64,000 bases of DNA from Leptospira ryugenii (GTDB lineage: Bacteria > Spirochaetota > Leptospiria > Leptospirales > Leptospiraceae). The notes beneath the pieces were generated by a model that saw nothing but the letters and a program-made list of their open reading frames with translations, did not search any database and was not told the DNA's origin. The DNA is taken from the NCBI RefSeq assembly GCF_003114855.1, contig NZ_BFBB01000008.1, forward strand, positions 186,001 to 250,000, read 5' to 3'. This document shows, one piece after another, positions 1-9,320 of the stretch; positions within the stretch are counted from its first letter, which is position 1, and every line of letters starts with the position of its first letter. Position numbers and translations under genes: made by a program.

Positions 1-13
1 GATCCATAAAACT

Positions 14-1606
14 TTATCGAAATATCCAATTGAATCCAAAGAGAAGCAGGAGTAGTCCAAAACCCCAAGCTAAAATCTGAGGATTCCAAAAATCCTGAGT
101 TTTGTCCCTGGATTCATACATAAGTCCACTTAAGTCTTTATCTAACTTAGGTTTTTCGATAAAACTTACGATTACCATTGCCATAAAACAGGCAAATCCT
201 GAATAGATTGCACCATAAAAATTCGACACCATGTCTGATTTATATTTCAGCACATCTATTAAAGTTAAAACATAGTGTAGAATTCCCGAACCTGTTCCTA
301 ATAACATTCCCCAAAATGCACTCCAAGATGATGCCCTTTTCCAAAACATCCCCAAAAGAAAAATTGAAATTAAAGGAGCATTAAAAAAGGAAAACAGCAA
401 TTGGATGTAATTCATGATATTTTCAAAACCCATTGCAATATAAGAGGCAAAAATAGCAAAAAAGACTGCAAACATAGTGCATAGTTTTCCAATTTTAAGA
501 TATTCTGTATCTTTTAAGTCTTTCTTGATATAAGTTTGGTAAATATCATACGTAAAAATTGTATTGAGTGCAGTGATGGAACTAGACATACCTGCCATAA
601 AAGCGGCAAGAAAAGCTGTGGTCCCCAAGCCCAGCATTCCATTTGGATAAAACTCCTTTAGTAAAATTAAGAAGCTTTTGTTGTATTCTCCCTTTAACTC
701 TGCTGAGTAGGAAGTTAAGGCGACTAACCCAGGTATTACGGTCAAAAAAGGCAAAAACAATTTGAATACAGCGCCTATCAAGGGTGTTCTTCTGGCAGCA
801 ACTAAATCCTTTGCGGCCATTGCTCTTTGTACTTCTGTGAAACCACAGGTCCAATAGGAGAATGACAAAACAAATCCCAGACCAACTGTGACAGCTAATA
901 AGTCCCAACCTAAAGGATTTGCTCCATTTGGTAAATCTTTCCACATATGTTTGTGTGATTCAGGAATCTTACTTAACAATCCCTCCCATCCTCCTACTTC
1001 GATCAATCCCATCCAAACGAGAGGGAAGAGCCCAAAAATAGTCAGAAAGAATTGCATGACCTCGGTATAAATAGAAGAACTAAGCCCGCCAAAGTAAGTG
1101 TAGATGAGTACGATGAATGCGCTTAAGAGAATAGAAAGATGAGGGTTCCAACCAAGCATGGTTTCAAATATTAAGGATAAGGAATACAAATAAATGCCAG
1201 ACCCGAGTGCCAGTGAGACCAAAGTAATGATAGAGTTGATAAGGTGCGCAGGTTGGTTAAAGCGGTACCGCAAGTATTCCGGAACAGACCGTATTTTGGA
1301 GGAATAATAAAAAGGCATCATAAAGATACCTAGAAAGATCATCCCTGGTATAGCACCCAGGTAATAGAAATGAAAGGTCAGAAATCCATATTCGGCTCCA
1401 CTCGCGCTCATTCCCAACAATTCCAATGCCGAAATATTTGCTGATATAAAGGCGATGCCAGTGATCCAAGCAGGGATTTGTCTTCCTGCCAAGAGAAACT
1501 CTTTGGAACCGGACATTTTCTTTTTCAAAAGAAATCCTATCCCCACCATGAAGCCAAGGAACACGATTAGGATTAAATAATCTATCGCCTGTAATGTGGT
1601 CTTCAT
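14..1606 (-). CDS. Sodium:solute symporter (SSS/SLC5 family), sugar-type
   Basis: Polytopic inner-membrane protein of about 530 residues with roughly 13 hydrophobic segments, expected to import a solute using the Na+ gradient. The N-terminal part carries the ANISALELLGM stretch resembling the ANISAEQFIGM region of sugar-transporting SSS members, followed by GLSSSIYTEVMQ, which fits the SSS-family signature region. Substrate is therefore possibly a sugar, but this is inference. I chose the ATG at 1606 (protein starts MKTTLQ) rather than one 36 bases upstream because an AGAGG ribosome-binding site lies just ahead of it. Divergent to the small gene at 1649. The stop codon lies 14 bases from the window edge, so the gene is complete. 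Confidence 0.9.
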   Translation of the reverse strand: MKTTLQAIDYLILIVFLGFMVGIGFLLKKKMSGSKEFLLAGRQIPAWITGIAFISANISALELLGMSASGAEYGFLTFHFYYLGAIPGMIFLGIFMMPFYYSSKIRSVPEYLRYRFNQPAHLINSIITLVSLALGSGIYLYSLSLIFETMLGWNPHLSILLSAFIVLIYTYFGGLSSSIYTEVMQFFLTIFGLFPLVWMGLIEVGGWEGLLSKIPESHKHMWKDLPNGANPLGWDLLAVTVGLGFVLSFSYWTCGFTEVQRAMAAKDLVAARRTPLIGAVFKLFLPFLTVIPGLVALTSYSAELKGEYNKSFLILLKEFYPNGMLGLGTTAFLAAFMAGMSSSITALNTIFTYDIYQTYIKKDLKDTEYLKIGKLCTMFAVFFAIFASYIAMGFENIMNYIQLLFSFFNAPLISIFLLGMFWKRASSWSAFWGMLLGTGSGILHYVLTLIDVLKYKSDMVSNFYGAIYSGFACFMAMVIVSFIEKPKLDKDLSGLMYESRDKTQDFWNPQILAWGFGLLLLLFGFNWIFR

Positions 1607-1648
1607 CCTTACCTCTTGCCCAAAGTGTCCAAGGAATGACATTCCATT

Positions 1649-1939
1649 TTGTCAGCTTTGGAAAGTAAAAAACGCTTAGGGGAAGGAGAAAATCGGCCGA
1701 AAGGAAAAAAGACAGTCGTGCGATATGACTATCCTCTGAAAAAGTACTTTTCAGATTATGTCTCATTACTAGATTACGACTTGGGAGGGAAAATGTTCTA
1801 TTTGCTCATCGCTTTACTCCACGAAGACTTGGTTTCAGGTAGAATCGATCTGGAAACCTACCGAGAGAACGTTGAACTCCTCGCACGAGACCATGAGAGG
1901 ATCAAAGAATCTTCCAAAGGCTCTCGGGTTGCCGCCTAA
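1649..1939 (+). CDS. Small hypothetical protein (96 aa)
   Basis: I do not recognise a family. The protein is charged and soluble-looking, with no signal peptide or membrane segment; the first 25 residues are basic and the last 50 look helical (LLIALLHEDLVSG). The only start that keeps the whole frame is a TTG at 1649; an AAGGA lies about 14 bases upstream, so the exact start is uncertain. Divergent from the symporter and 85 bases upstream of the protease gene. It could be a small regulatory or structural protein. Confidence 0.55.
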   Translation: MSALESKKRLGEGENRPKGKKTVVRYDYPLKKYFSDYVSLLDYDLGGKMFYLLIALLHEDLVSGRIDLETYRENVELLARDHERIKESSKGSRVAA

Positions 1940-2024
1940 ATACTCGGTCATTCCCCTATTCTGTAATAAATTTCTGGAAAAAAAATGAATCTGTGTAGTA
2001 TGGTGCGGCGGAGGTCTACCATTC

Positions 2025-3740
2025 GTGCAGAGGCTTTTCCTACTCGTCGCTATCAATTTGCTTCTTCTTTTCCAATGTGGGTCTTCCTCCCAAGATGAAG
2101 AACGAGCGAGCCTCATCCTAAACCAATTCTTATTGAATGGAACGGGTGCCCTTTCTTATTCGCCTACAGACTGTTCCGCGATAGCAAATCCGAATGATCC
2201 TTTTTTCAACTACCAATGGCACCTTAGGAACACAGGCCAGGCTATGTACTCCGCAAGCCAGTCTGCCGGCCTTGCGGGGATGGATCTAAATGTGAGTACG
2301 GTTTGGCAAAATGGCCTTTCAGGCAAAGGTAGTATCATCGGTATAGTGGATGATGGTGTTCTCTTAGATCATGAAGACCTTTTGCCAAATGCTAGGTCTG
2401 ATAGTGTTAATTTTCTCTTTGGATCCAACGGTTTAGCAAAAAATGATACTGGTGGTCAACTTGCAAATCATGGGACCTCAGTGGCAGGATTAATCTCCGC
2501 ACGCGGAGGAAATTCCATCGGAGTAACAGGAGTGGCCCCATGCTCCAGTTTTACTGCCTTTAATTTTCTTTCTAGGCCAACAGACACAAATTTAACCATC
2601 TCCTTGAGTGAAAATAAACAAATCCATATTTCTAACAATAGTTGGGGGAGTACTGACGGATCTGGCCATTACCAGTCAGCTCCCAGCATATTCTTTTCGG
2701 CAATCGAATCCGGTATCAAAAACGGGCGTAATCAGCTCGGAACGATTTATGTGTGGGCTGCTGGAAATGGTGCAGGGACCTTAGGCGAACCTGTAGGAAC
2801 CGAGGTTGACAACTCAAATTACGATGGTTATACGAATCATTATGGAACCATCACAGTTACGGGTATATTGAATGACGGAACACGAGCTTCCTATTCAGAA
2901 AAGGGAACCAATCTTTGGTTAGCTGCTTTTACAGGAAGAGATGGAATTGTGAATACTGCACTGAGCACTACAGACAACTTTGGTACTGGAGTAGAATGGG
3001 GATATAATCCAGGAGATGGATCCACCGCGTTTCCAGTCTCGAGCTCATATAACTTCAGCAATCAAAAATACCACAATTCTTTCAATGGAACCTCTGGAGC
3101 TGCTCCTCAGGTGGCCGGTGTCATTGCTTTGCTTTTGGAAAAATACCCTAACCTAACATGGAGAGATACAAAGAAAATTTTAGCAAAATCGGCAAAACAA
3201 GTCAATCCTTCTCATAGTTCTTGGGTCACAACAGGAAAAGCATACACATTTAGCAATGTATTCGGATTTGGTGCTGTTGATGCCGCTCAGGCACTCAACA
3301 TTGCTTCTTCATGGACCTCTGTTGGGAGCTCAAGTAGCCTAAAGGTTTATACAAAAGAGGCAAACATATCCCATGCAATCAATACATCCGGGACGTTTAC
3401 ATCTTATTCTATCTCCATCTCTGGCTCCGGAATCACAAAAATAGAATCCATCCAACTCTATCTCAGCTCGGATCATACAAATCCTGGCGAGCTCACTATG
3501 GAACTAGAAGCTCAAGATGGGATTAAATTTGAATTCCATGAAAACCATCTTTGCTATTCTGGACCAAAGAAAACACTACCAACTATCAACTGTTCTGCTT
3601 TGTCGAACCATCCGTTCGGAATCAATGGCTTCCTAGATTATGCCGCAGACGGAACATGGAAAATCAATGTAAAGGATACAAATACTGGTACAGCTGCTGG
3701 AAATCTTACAAAGTACAAAATCATTTTTTATGGATCCTGA
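2025..3740 (+). CDS. Subtilisin-family (S8) serine protease lipoprotein with C-terminal P-domain
   Basis: Predicted surface or periplasmic lipoprotein protease of 571 residues. A hydrophobic signal ends in LLLLFQC, so Cys18 is the likely lipidated residue. The catalytic triad of the S8 family is visible: Asp109 in GIVDDGV, His149 in NHGTSVAG and Ser357 in NGTSGAAPQ. After about residue 430 comes a beta-rich segment (SISISGSGI through DGTWKINVKD) that matches the proprotein-convertase P-domain, which stabilises kexin/furin-like proteases. Start is GTG at 2025, directly before the signal peptide. No obvious substrate or partner is next door. Function as an extracellular or cell-surface endopeptidase is inferred from the family. 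Confidence 0.9.
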   Translation: MQRLFLLVAINLLLLFQCGSSSQDEERASLILNQFLLNGTGALSYSPTDCSAIANPNDPFFNYQWHLRNTGQAMYSASQSAGLAGMDLNVSTVWQNGLSGKGSIIGIVDDGVLLDHEDLLPNARSDSVNFLFGSNGLAKNDTGGQLANHGTSVAGLISARGGNSIGVTGVAPCSSFTAFNFLSRPTDTNLTISLSENKQIHISNNSWGSTDGSGHYQSAPSIFFSAIESGIKNGRNQLGTIYVWAAGNGAGTLGEPVGTEVDNSNYDGYTNHYGTITVTGILNDGTRASYSEKGTNLWLAAFTGRDGIVNTALSTTDNFGTGVEWGYNPGDGSTAFPVSSSYNFSNQKYHNSFNGTSGAAPQVAGVIALLLEKYPNLTWRDTKKILAKSAKQVNPSHSSWVTTGKAYTFSNVFGFGAVDAAQALNIASSWTSVGSSSSLKVYTKEANISHAINTSGTFTSYSISISGSGITKIESIQLYLSSDHTNPGELTMELEAQDGIKFEFHENHLCYSGPKKTLPTINCSALSNHPFGINGFLDYAADGTWKINVKDTNTGTAAGNLTKYKIIFYGS

Positions 3741-3754
3741 TCTCTTTTAGATCA
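3738..3754 (+). terminator. Small perfect hairpin at the protease stop codon
   Basis: TGATCT / AGATCA pair perfectly around a CTTTT loop and include the TGA stop of the protease gene. There is no run of T directly after it, so it is at best a weak terminator or an mRNA 3'-end stabiliser. Confidence 0.2.
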
Positions 3755-3821
3755 ACAAATTTATCCTTGTTCCAGGAGGCCGTTTTTTCAATGTATCTGA
3801 AAACCGTCTAAGGAATCCGAA

Positions 3822-4994
3822 ATGAGCACAGCAAAATTACTATCTACATATCTTTCTCAATCCCAAAAGTTCTTTCTTCAATTTGGCGGACAAGGCTCTC
3901 CTTATTTAAAAGAATTAGCAAAACTCTACCAAGATCCAAACTTAAAAGAATTTTTTGACGTTACCTTCCAAACAACATCTGAGATCTACGCCAGAGAAAA
4001 ATCCTCCCCATTTTTAAATGAAGGATTTGATTTTAAAGCATGGGTAGAAAACCCAGATGCTGCTCCTTCTGAAGAGTACCTTGCGCGTGCACCTATTTCT
4101 GTTCCAGGGATTTTCATGACCCAGATTGCAAACTATGTCCTACTTACAAAGAGTGGATATAGCACTTCAGAACTTTTACAGGCGACTGGAGCCATCAGTG
4201 GCCATAGCCAAGGTGTGATTGCTGGTGCATTTGTGGGACTAGGTAAAGAAGGTAAAGACTTTTTGACTGCCTATGCTGATTTCCTAAGATTTGTCTTTTA
4301 TTTGGGCTATAATGGACAGAAAGTGTATCCTGATTTTTCTATCTCACCTGACCTGGTGCAGGCGAACCTAGACAATGGCGATAAAAATCCTGCGCCTATG
4401 GTTGCGGTGATCGGGTATACAAAAGATGAGTTAGAAAGCCGAGTCAAAGAAACCAATGAATCTTTGGGATTAAAGGGAAAAGATACAATTTATATTTCCC
4501 TATACAATACACCCGATTCTATGATACTCTCTGCTCTTCCGTCTTCCTTGGTAAAATTTAGAAGCAAATGGAAAGCAGAAATGGACGAAAAGAAATTTAA
4601 GTTTGTCTACTTAAAGACAACGGCTCCTTTCCACTGCCCATTCATGGATGAATCATTGCCGTCTTTCGAGAATGGCGATGCCTCAATCGTTCCATTCCCT
4701 TATACTGGTGAAGATCTAAAAGTTCCAGTCTACAGCATCTATGATGGACACAACCTACAGTCAGAAGGAAATCTAAGAAATGTCCTTTTTAAAATGGTTC
4801 TCATTGAACCCTTGTTTTGGGATTTGGCTATTGCTCCTGTCATCAAAGACAACAGTATCCAAGGTATTATCGATTTTGGCCCAAGTGTTGTTAGCCAAAG
4901 GCTTACTGGCGGGCACTTAAAAGCTCTAAATATCGAAAAATTATCACTTTGTGTTTCCAACGCAAAGGAGCTCAAACAACTAATCGAAGTTTAA
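3822..4994 (+). CDS. Malonyl/acyl transferase-fold protein (FabD / fungal-FAS AT-like)
   Basis: A 390-residue acyltransferase-fold protein. The nucleophile elbow is GHSQG (Ser129) and a later APFHCPF provides the partner histidine (His271), as in malonyl-CoA:ACP transacylases. The GHSQG form and the long insertions resemble the acetyl/malonyl-transferase domains of fungal type I fatty-acid synthases more than compact bacterial FabD (about 310 residues). It probably loads acyl groups onto a carrier protein or CoA; the substrate is unknown. An AGGA site precedes the ATG. The next gene starts inside its stop codon (ATG at 4994), so the two are translationally coupled. Confidence 0.8.
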   Translation: MSTAKLLSTYLSQSQKFFLQFGGQGSPYLKELAKLYQDPNLKEFFDVTFQTTSEIYAREKSSPFLNEGFDFKAWVENPDAAPSEEYLARAPISVPGIFMTQIANYVLLTKSGYSTSELLQATGAISGHSQGVIAGAFVGLGKEGKDFLTAYADFLRFVFYLGYNGQKVYPDFSISPDLVQANLDNGDKNPAPMVAVIGYTKDELESRVKETNESLGLKGKDTIYISLYNTPDSMILSALPSSLVKFRSKWKAEMDEKKFKFVYLKTTAPFHCPFMDESLPSFENGDASIVPFPYTGEDLKVPVYSIYDGHNLQSEGNLRNVLFKMVLIEPLFWDLAIAPVIKDNSIQGIIDFGPSVVSQRLTGGHLKALNIEKLSLCVSNAKELKQLIEV

Positions 4995-5938
4995 TGAATC
5001 CATCTACACTTCGTGCTGCCAACAAACTTAATCTCATTAGGATACTTTCAGCGCATCCCGATGGATTGAGTTTGGAGGAGCTGCAGAAGATTTCTGGCCA
5101 CAAATCACTTGGCTCTCTTAAAAATGAACTAGGAGAGCTCTGTATGATTGAGATGTATCCTTATTCTCCTTTGGATTATGTGGAAGTGGAATACGATGGA
5201 GAAAAAGTAAAGATACGACTCCCTGTCCCCATCGACAAACATATACCCATGAATCCTGAGGAGTGGTTGCAACTCCGAAAGTTATTGAGCCAAACGACAC
5301 ATGAGGATGAAAAAAAATATTCTGAGTCCATCCTCAAAAAAATCGATTCCATCATACCGACTGGAAACTTCGAACCCAATCTTGCGACACAGGCTTTGAT
5401 CAAAAAAGCCATCGAAACAAAATCCGTTTTAGTCATTGGCTATTGGAAACGGGATAAACGAGAAAAGGAATCACGATCTGTCCAACCTTGGATCTATTGG
5501 GAGGCAAGTGATGACTATTTGTTGGCTTTTGATTTAGAAAAAAAGGAATTTAGATCTTTTCGTTTGGATTGTATTCTCTCAGCAGAACTGTCAAACCAAG
5601 CAACTACTGAGTTGCCAGAGTCGGCCAAGGATTGGTTAGACCGCTTTTCACAACTGATTTCCCAAAAACAGGTCTCCTCAACAACTCTCGTACAACTTTG
5701 GTTAACAGAAAGTGCTTCTTACCATTTAGGCCAGAGAATTGAGTTAAAGCCAATATCTGGTTCAAAATCTTTCCATGGGATTCCCTATCGACTTTTTTCT
5801 TCACCTCTAGTGGACGAACAATGGTTTGTCCATACAATCCTTTCCTACGGAAAATCTGCCATCATCCATTCCCCTGAATCTCTACAACAAAGAGTCATTC
5901 AAATTCTTGGTGATATCGTTTCGACTAACTCTCAATAG
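4994..5938 (+). CDS. WYL-domain transcriptional regulator
   Basis: About 314 residues. The N-terminal 80 residues look like a winged-helix HTH (LRAANKLNLIRILSAHPDG, LSLEELQKIS), and the middle carries a WYL-type ligand-sensing core, with SDDYLLAFDLEKKEFRSFRL around residues 175-195. WYL proteins are usually DNA-binding regulators that sense nucleotides or other small ligands. The ATG at 4994 overlaps the stop of the acyltransferase (TAATG), so I prefer it to the longer frame opening at 4949 inside that gene. Co-transcription with the acyltransferase and ispE is likely. Its regulon is unknown. Confidence 0.8.
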   Translation: MNPSTLRAANKLNLIRILSAHPDGLSLEELQKISGHKSLGSLKNELGELCMIEMYPYSPLDYVEVEYDGEKVKIRLPVPIDKHIPMNPEEWLQLRKLLSQTTHEDEKKYSESILKKIDSIIPTGNFEPNLATQALIKKAIETKSVLVIGYWKRDKREKESRSVQPWIYWEASDDYLLAFDLEKKEFRSFRLDCILSAELSNQATTELPESAKDWLDRFSQLISQKQVSSTTLVQLWLTESASYHLGQRIELKPISGSKSFHGIPYRLFSSPLVDEQWFVHTILSYGKSAIIHSPESLQQRVIQILGDIVSTNSQ

Positions 5939-5947
5939 GTTTTTGGA

Positions 5948-6850
5948 ATGGGGATTTCACCTGCAAAAATCAACCTAGGACTGGAAGTTCCCTTTCGCAG
6001 GGAGGATGGCTATCATGAGATACGCAGTATATTTTTAAAAATCAACTTTGCAGACTCCTTTGAGGCGAGAATCCTGAAGGAAAAAGGCGAATCCCGCTTC
6101 CACTTAGTCTCAAAAAATCTTTTGAAAGGCCATAGGTTCCAACTGTTCGAGGCTGTCTCAGAGCGAGGGGATCTAAGTAAAAATATTTTATGGAAATCCT
6201 TCCAAAGTCTTCTGCCCCATTTGAAAACACCAATCCAAGTTACCATCCACTTGGAAAAGCGTATCCCTCCAGAAGGCGGAATTGGCGGTGGGAGTTCCAA
6301 TGCCGGTAGCTTTCTTGCGGCTCTATTTCCTTATACAGATCTTGAGGAAGCAGATAAACTTTCGATTGCAAAGTCGATAGGAGCCGATGTTCCTTTTTTC
6401 CTCCAAAAATCACATTGTTGGGTGCAAGGAATCGGAGATATTTTAGAACCTATTGAAGTTGGGAATGGATATGGGGTTCTGGCGATTCCTCCCTTGAGTT
6501 TATCAACAAAAGCAATGTACGCTGGGCTCCAAAAAAGTTTACAAAGAAGCCCAGTCTCAAAAGTATGGAAAACTCTGGCAGAGGATGTGATCAAAAATCT
6601 TCAAGTCGGTGCCTGGAAGCAGCTCAACGGTCTTCTCGAGAATGAATTTGAGAAAGTTGCGTTTGTAGACCACCCCGGTTTAAGAGATTTGAAGCATGGG
6701 TTTTTCAAAAACGGAGCGGCATATGCCTCTCTCTCAGGTTCAGGCTCTTGTTTGTATGGTCTTGTCAATAGCCAAACGGAACAGACTGAACTTTTGAAAG
6801 CTATGACTTTACAATTTCCAGAGATTGAGTTTTTGTCCTTTGCATTTTGA
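5948..6850 (+). CDS. ispE: 4-diphosphocytidyl-2-C-methyl-D-erythritol kinase
   Basis: GHMP kinase of the MEP isoprenoid pathway; phosphorylates the 2-hydroxyl of CDP-methylerythritol with ATP. Length of 300 residues is normal. Visible motifs are PAKINLGL at the N-terminus with the catalytic-site Lys, DGYHEIRS, the GHMP phosphate loop PPEGGIGGGSSNAG, and GADVPFF with the conserved aspartate. The phosphate loop has SSN where most homologues have SSD, a minor change. It follows the WYL gene by 9 bases, and a tRNA begins 3 bases after its stop. Confidence 0.95.
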   Translation: MGISPAKINLGLEVPFRREDGYHEIRSIFLKINFADSFEARILKEKGESRFHLVSKNLLKGHRFQLFEAVSERGDLSKNILWKSFQSLLPHLKTPIQVTIHLEKRIPPEGGIGGGSSNAGSFLAALFPYTDLEEADKLSIAKSIGADVPFFLQKSHCWVQGIGDILEPIEVGNGYGVLAIPPLSLSTKAMYAGLQKSLQRSPVSKVWKTLAEDVIKNLQVGAWKQLNGLLENEFEKVAFVDHPGLRDLKHGFFKNGAAYASLSGSGSCLYGLVNSQTEQTELLKAMTLQFPEIEFLSFAF

Positions 6851-6853
6851 AAC

Positions 6854-6929
<76 letters not shown>

Positions 6930-6950
6930 GGTTTCTCAAACATTGATTAT

Positions 6951-7712
6951 ATGACTATTGCACCTACTGTAACTGCTGTTATTCTAGCGGCAGGGAAAGG
7001 AACTCGAATGAAGAGTGAACTTCCCAAGGTTGCGGTTGTACTGAACCAATCCCCACTTTTAATACACGTCCTGAAAAATATCGAATCAGCAAATATCAAA
7101 CGAAAGATTGTGGTTGTTGGATACCGAAAGGACGTCGTAACAGAAATCGCAAAATCATTTCCAGGTGTTGAATTTGCAGAACAAACAGAACAATTGGGGA
7201 CTGGGCATGCAGTGCTATCAGCTGAACCACTCATCCAAGAAAACGATCATTACATTTTGGTAGCCTGCGGCGATGCCCCACTTATCTCAGCCCATTCCTT
7301 CCAAACTCTTCTTTCTCTACACATCAAAAACCAGTACTCTGCCACAGTTTTGTCAGCTGAGATGACAGATCCAACTGGATATGGTCGTATCATTCGTTCA
7401 AATCAGGACGGCTCATTAGTAAGGATAGTTGAGCAGAAAGATGCGACTGAGGAAGAGAAAGCAGTCAAAGAAATCAATACTGGTACCTATTGTTTTACCA
7501 CAAAACGTTTGTTCCATGCGCTTAAAAAAATTGGCAATGAAAATGCGCAAAAGGAATACTATCTCACTGACGTAATTAAAATTTTAGTAAGCGAAGGTGA
7601 CAAAGTTGGAGCCATGGTACTCTCTAATGCCTTAGAAAGCCATGGAATCAATTCGCCAGAAGATTTACAAACTGCACAAAATTATTTAGACAAAGGTTTG
7701 GTAGGAGTATGA
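6951..7712 (+). CDS. GlmU-type UDP-N-acetylglucosamine pyrophosphorylase domain protein (short)
   Basis: Sugar-phosphate nucleotidyltransferase of 253 residues. It shows the activator loop [14 protein letters not shown] with KVAVV, the uridine-binding GTGHAV, the metal-binding GDAPLI and the later NTGTYCF, all as in the N-terminal domain of GlmU. The C-terminal left-handed beta-helix acetyltransferase domain of normal GlmU (about 450 residues) is absent: the ORF simply ends in a short helical tail. It should make UDP-GlcNAc from GlcNAc-1-P and UTP, with the acetylation of GlcN-1-P done elsewhere. Its TGA overlaps the prs ATG. Confidence 0.85.
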   Translation: MTIAPTVTAVILAAGKGTRMKSELPKVAVVLNQSPLLIHVLKNIESANIKRKIVVVGYRKDVVTEIAKSFPGVEFAEQTEQLGTGHAVLSAEPLIQENDHYILVACGDAPLISAHSFQTLLSLHIKNQYSATVLSAEMTDPTGYGRIIRSNQDGSLVRIVEQKDATEEEKAVKEINTGTYCFTTKRLFHALKKIGNENAQKEYYLTDVIKILVSEGDKVGAMVLSNALESHGINSPEDLQTAQNYLDKGLVGV

Positions 7713-8650
7713 ATCCCAACGAGGTTGCTGTATTCTCAGGAAATGCAAATCGTCCTCTCGCTGAAGAAATCTGCAATCAGTTAGGAATTCCCAAGGGTGC
7801 GATCTCTGTTAAGAGATTTTCCGATGGGGAGAGTTCTGTAAAGATTGAAGAAAATGTTCGAGGACGCGATGTCTTTGTTGTTCAATCCATAAGTTTTCCA
7901 GCAAACGATAGTTTGATGGAGTTACTCCTGATCATAGATGCACTGCGACGCGCATCTGCGCGGAGAATCACTGCTGTGCTCCCGTATTATGGGTATGGTA
8001 GACAGGACCGTAAAGTCGAGCCTAGGGTTCCCATTTCCGCTCGCGTTGTCGCAGACCTTATTGAGACAGTTGGTCCTAACCGCGTGCTTACGATGGATTT
8101 ACATGCCGACCAGATCCAAGGTTTTTTTCGTATCCCCGTTGATCATTTGTATTTTTCACCTGTGCTTGCTGAGTACATAAATTCTCTAAAGATGGACGAC
8201 CTCGTCATTGTATCGCCAGATTCTGGCGGAGCAGAGCGCGCGCGCAATTTTGGGAAGAAGGTAAATGGCTCCTTAGCAATTATTGACAAACGTCGTCCAA
8301 AAGCAAACGAGTCTGTCGTTATGAATGTGATAGGCGATATCAAAGACAAAAACTGTTTACTTTTAGATGATATGATTGATACGGGCGGAACCATTGCAAA
8401 AGCGGCAATGGCGCTATATGAAAATGGTGCCAAGTCCGTCCTTTGCTGCGCAACGCATGGGGTCCTCTCTGGCGAGGCTCCAGAAAAATTAAACCAAGCA
8501 AACTTCAAACAGATCGTATTATCAAATTCGATCATGATACCAGAGACTAAAAAAATAAATAACTTGAAAACGCTCTCTATCGCTCCACTGTTTGCTAAAG
8601 CCATCGAAAGGATTCACAAAGAAGAATCCATCTCTAGTCTGTTTTTATAA
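7709..8650 (+). CDS. prs: Ribose-phosphate pyrophosphokinase (PRPP synthetase)
   Basis: Makes PRPP from ribose-5-phosphate and ATP for nucleotide, His and Trp synthesis. Length of 313 residues is typical of class I enzymes. Visible are the flexible-loop region [23 protein letters not shown], the metal-binding [11 protein letters not shown] and the PRPP-loop DDMIDTGGT. The ATG at 7709 overlaps the previous stop (ATGA), which couples it to the nucleotidyltransferase gene. The order with rplY just downstream is a common bacterial arrangement. Confidence 0.97.
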   Translation: MNPNEVAVFSGNANRPLAEEICNQLGIPKGAISVKRFSDGESSVKIEENVRGRDVFVVQSISFPANDSLMELLLIIDALRRASARRITAVLPYYGYGRQDRKVEPRVPISARVVADLIETVGPNRVLTMDLHADQIQGFFRIPVDHLYFSPVLAEYINSLKMDDLVIVSPDSGGAERARNFGKKVNGSLAIIDKRRPKANESVVMNVIGDIKDKNCLLLDDMIDTGGTIAKAAMALYENGAKSVLCCATHGVLSGEAPEKLNQANFKQIVLSNSIMIPETKKINNLKTLSIAPLFAKAIERIHKEESISSLFL

Positions 8651-8666
8651 AATAAGGAACATAATC

Positions 8667-9302
8667 ATGGAAAAATTGAAATTAAAACTTGAACCAAGAG
8701 CAGAAAAAGGAAAAGGACCAGCACGTCGATTGCGAACGGCAGGTCTTGTGCCTGCCAACATCATTGGCAATGGCCAAGCTACCTCTGCATCTGTTGTAGA
8801 GAAAGAAATCCAAAAACTCATCGATTCAGGAATTAGAAAAGCTACCTTAATCGAAATCGAACTCGATGGAAAAAAAGAAAATGTCTTCGTTAAAGAAGTA
8901 CAAAGATTTCCTCACACAGGACAGATTCGTCACATCGACTTTTTCAAAGTTACACCTGGCAAAAAAATCCTCACTACAGTAGCAGTTAAAACTGTTGGAG
9001 TGGCTAAAGGATCTAAGGCCGGAGGACAGTTTGAGCATCTCATCCATGAATTGAAAGTGAAATCCACACCAGAAGATTTAGTAGATGTGATCAGTGTCGA
9101 TGTTTCTCATTTAGATGTAGGCATGAGTATCAAAGTATCTGAACTTCCTACACCGAAGTCCTGGGACATAGTGATCAATGGAGATCCGATTGTAACATCA
9201 TGCAACAAAACTAAGGCGATTCTTGCAGCAGAAAGAGCGGAGAAGGCGGAAGCAGAAAAAGACAAAAAACCTGCTGCCAAAAAAGCCGCAGCTAAAAAGT
9301 AA
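8667..9302 (+). CDS. rplY: 50S ribosomal protein L25 / general stress protein Ctc
   Basis: The 211-residue long form (Ctc type): an N-terminal 5S-rRNA-binding L25 domain (EPRAEKGKGPARRLRTAG) of about 90 residues, then the TL5 C-terminal beta domain, then a Lys/Ala-rich tail (KPAAKKAAAKK). The start is the ATG at 8667, with AAGGA at 8654-8658 upstream; a longer frame from 8592 would lie inside prs and is not credible. Positioned between prs and pth as in many bacteria. Confidence 0.95.
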   Translation: MEKLKLKLEPRAEKGKGPARRLRTAGLVPANIIGNGQATSASVVEKEIQKLIDSGIRKATLIEIELDGKKENVFVKEVQRFPHTGQIRHIDFFKVTPGKKILTTVAVKTVGVAKGSKAGGQFEHLIHELKVKSTPEDLVDVISVDVSHLDVGMSIKVSELPTPKSWDIVINGDPIVTSCNKTKAILAAERAEKAEAEKDKKPAAKKAAAKK

Positions 9303-9320
9303 ACTAGAGATTAGTTTTAC

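Noticed and set aside
8592..8666. Upstream extension of rplY
   Set aside because: It runs through the 3' end of prs; AAGGA and the family-typical MEKLKLKL start lie at 8667.
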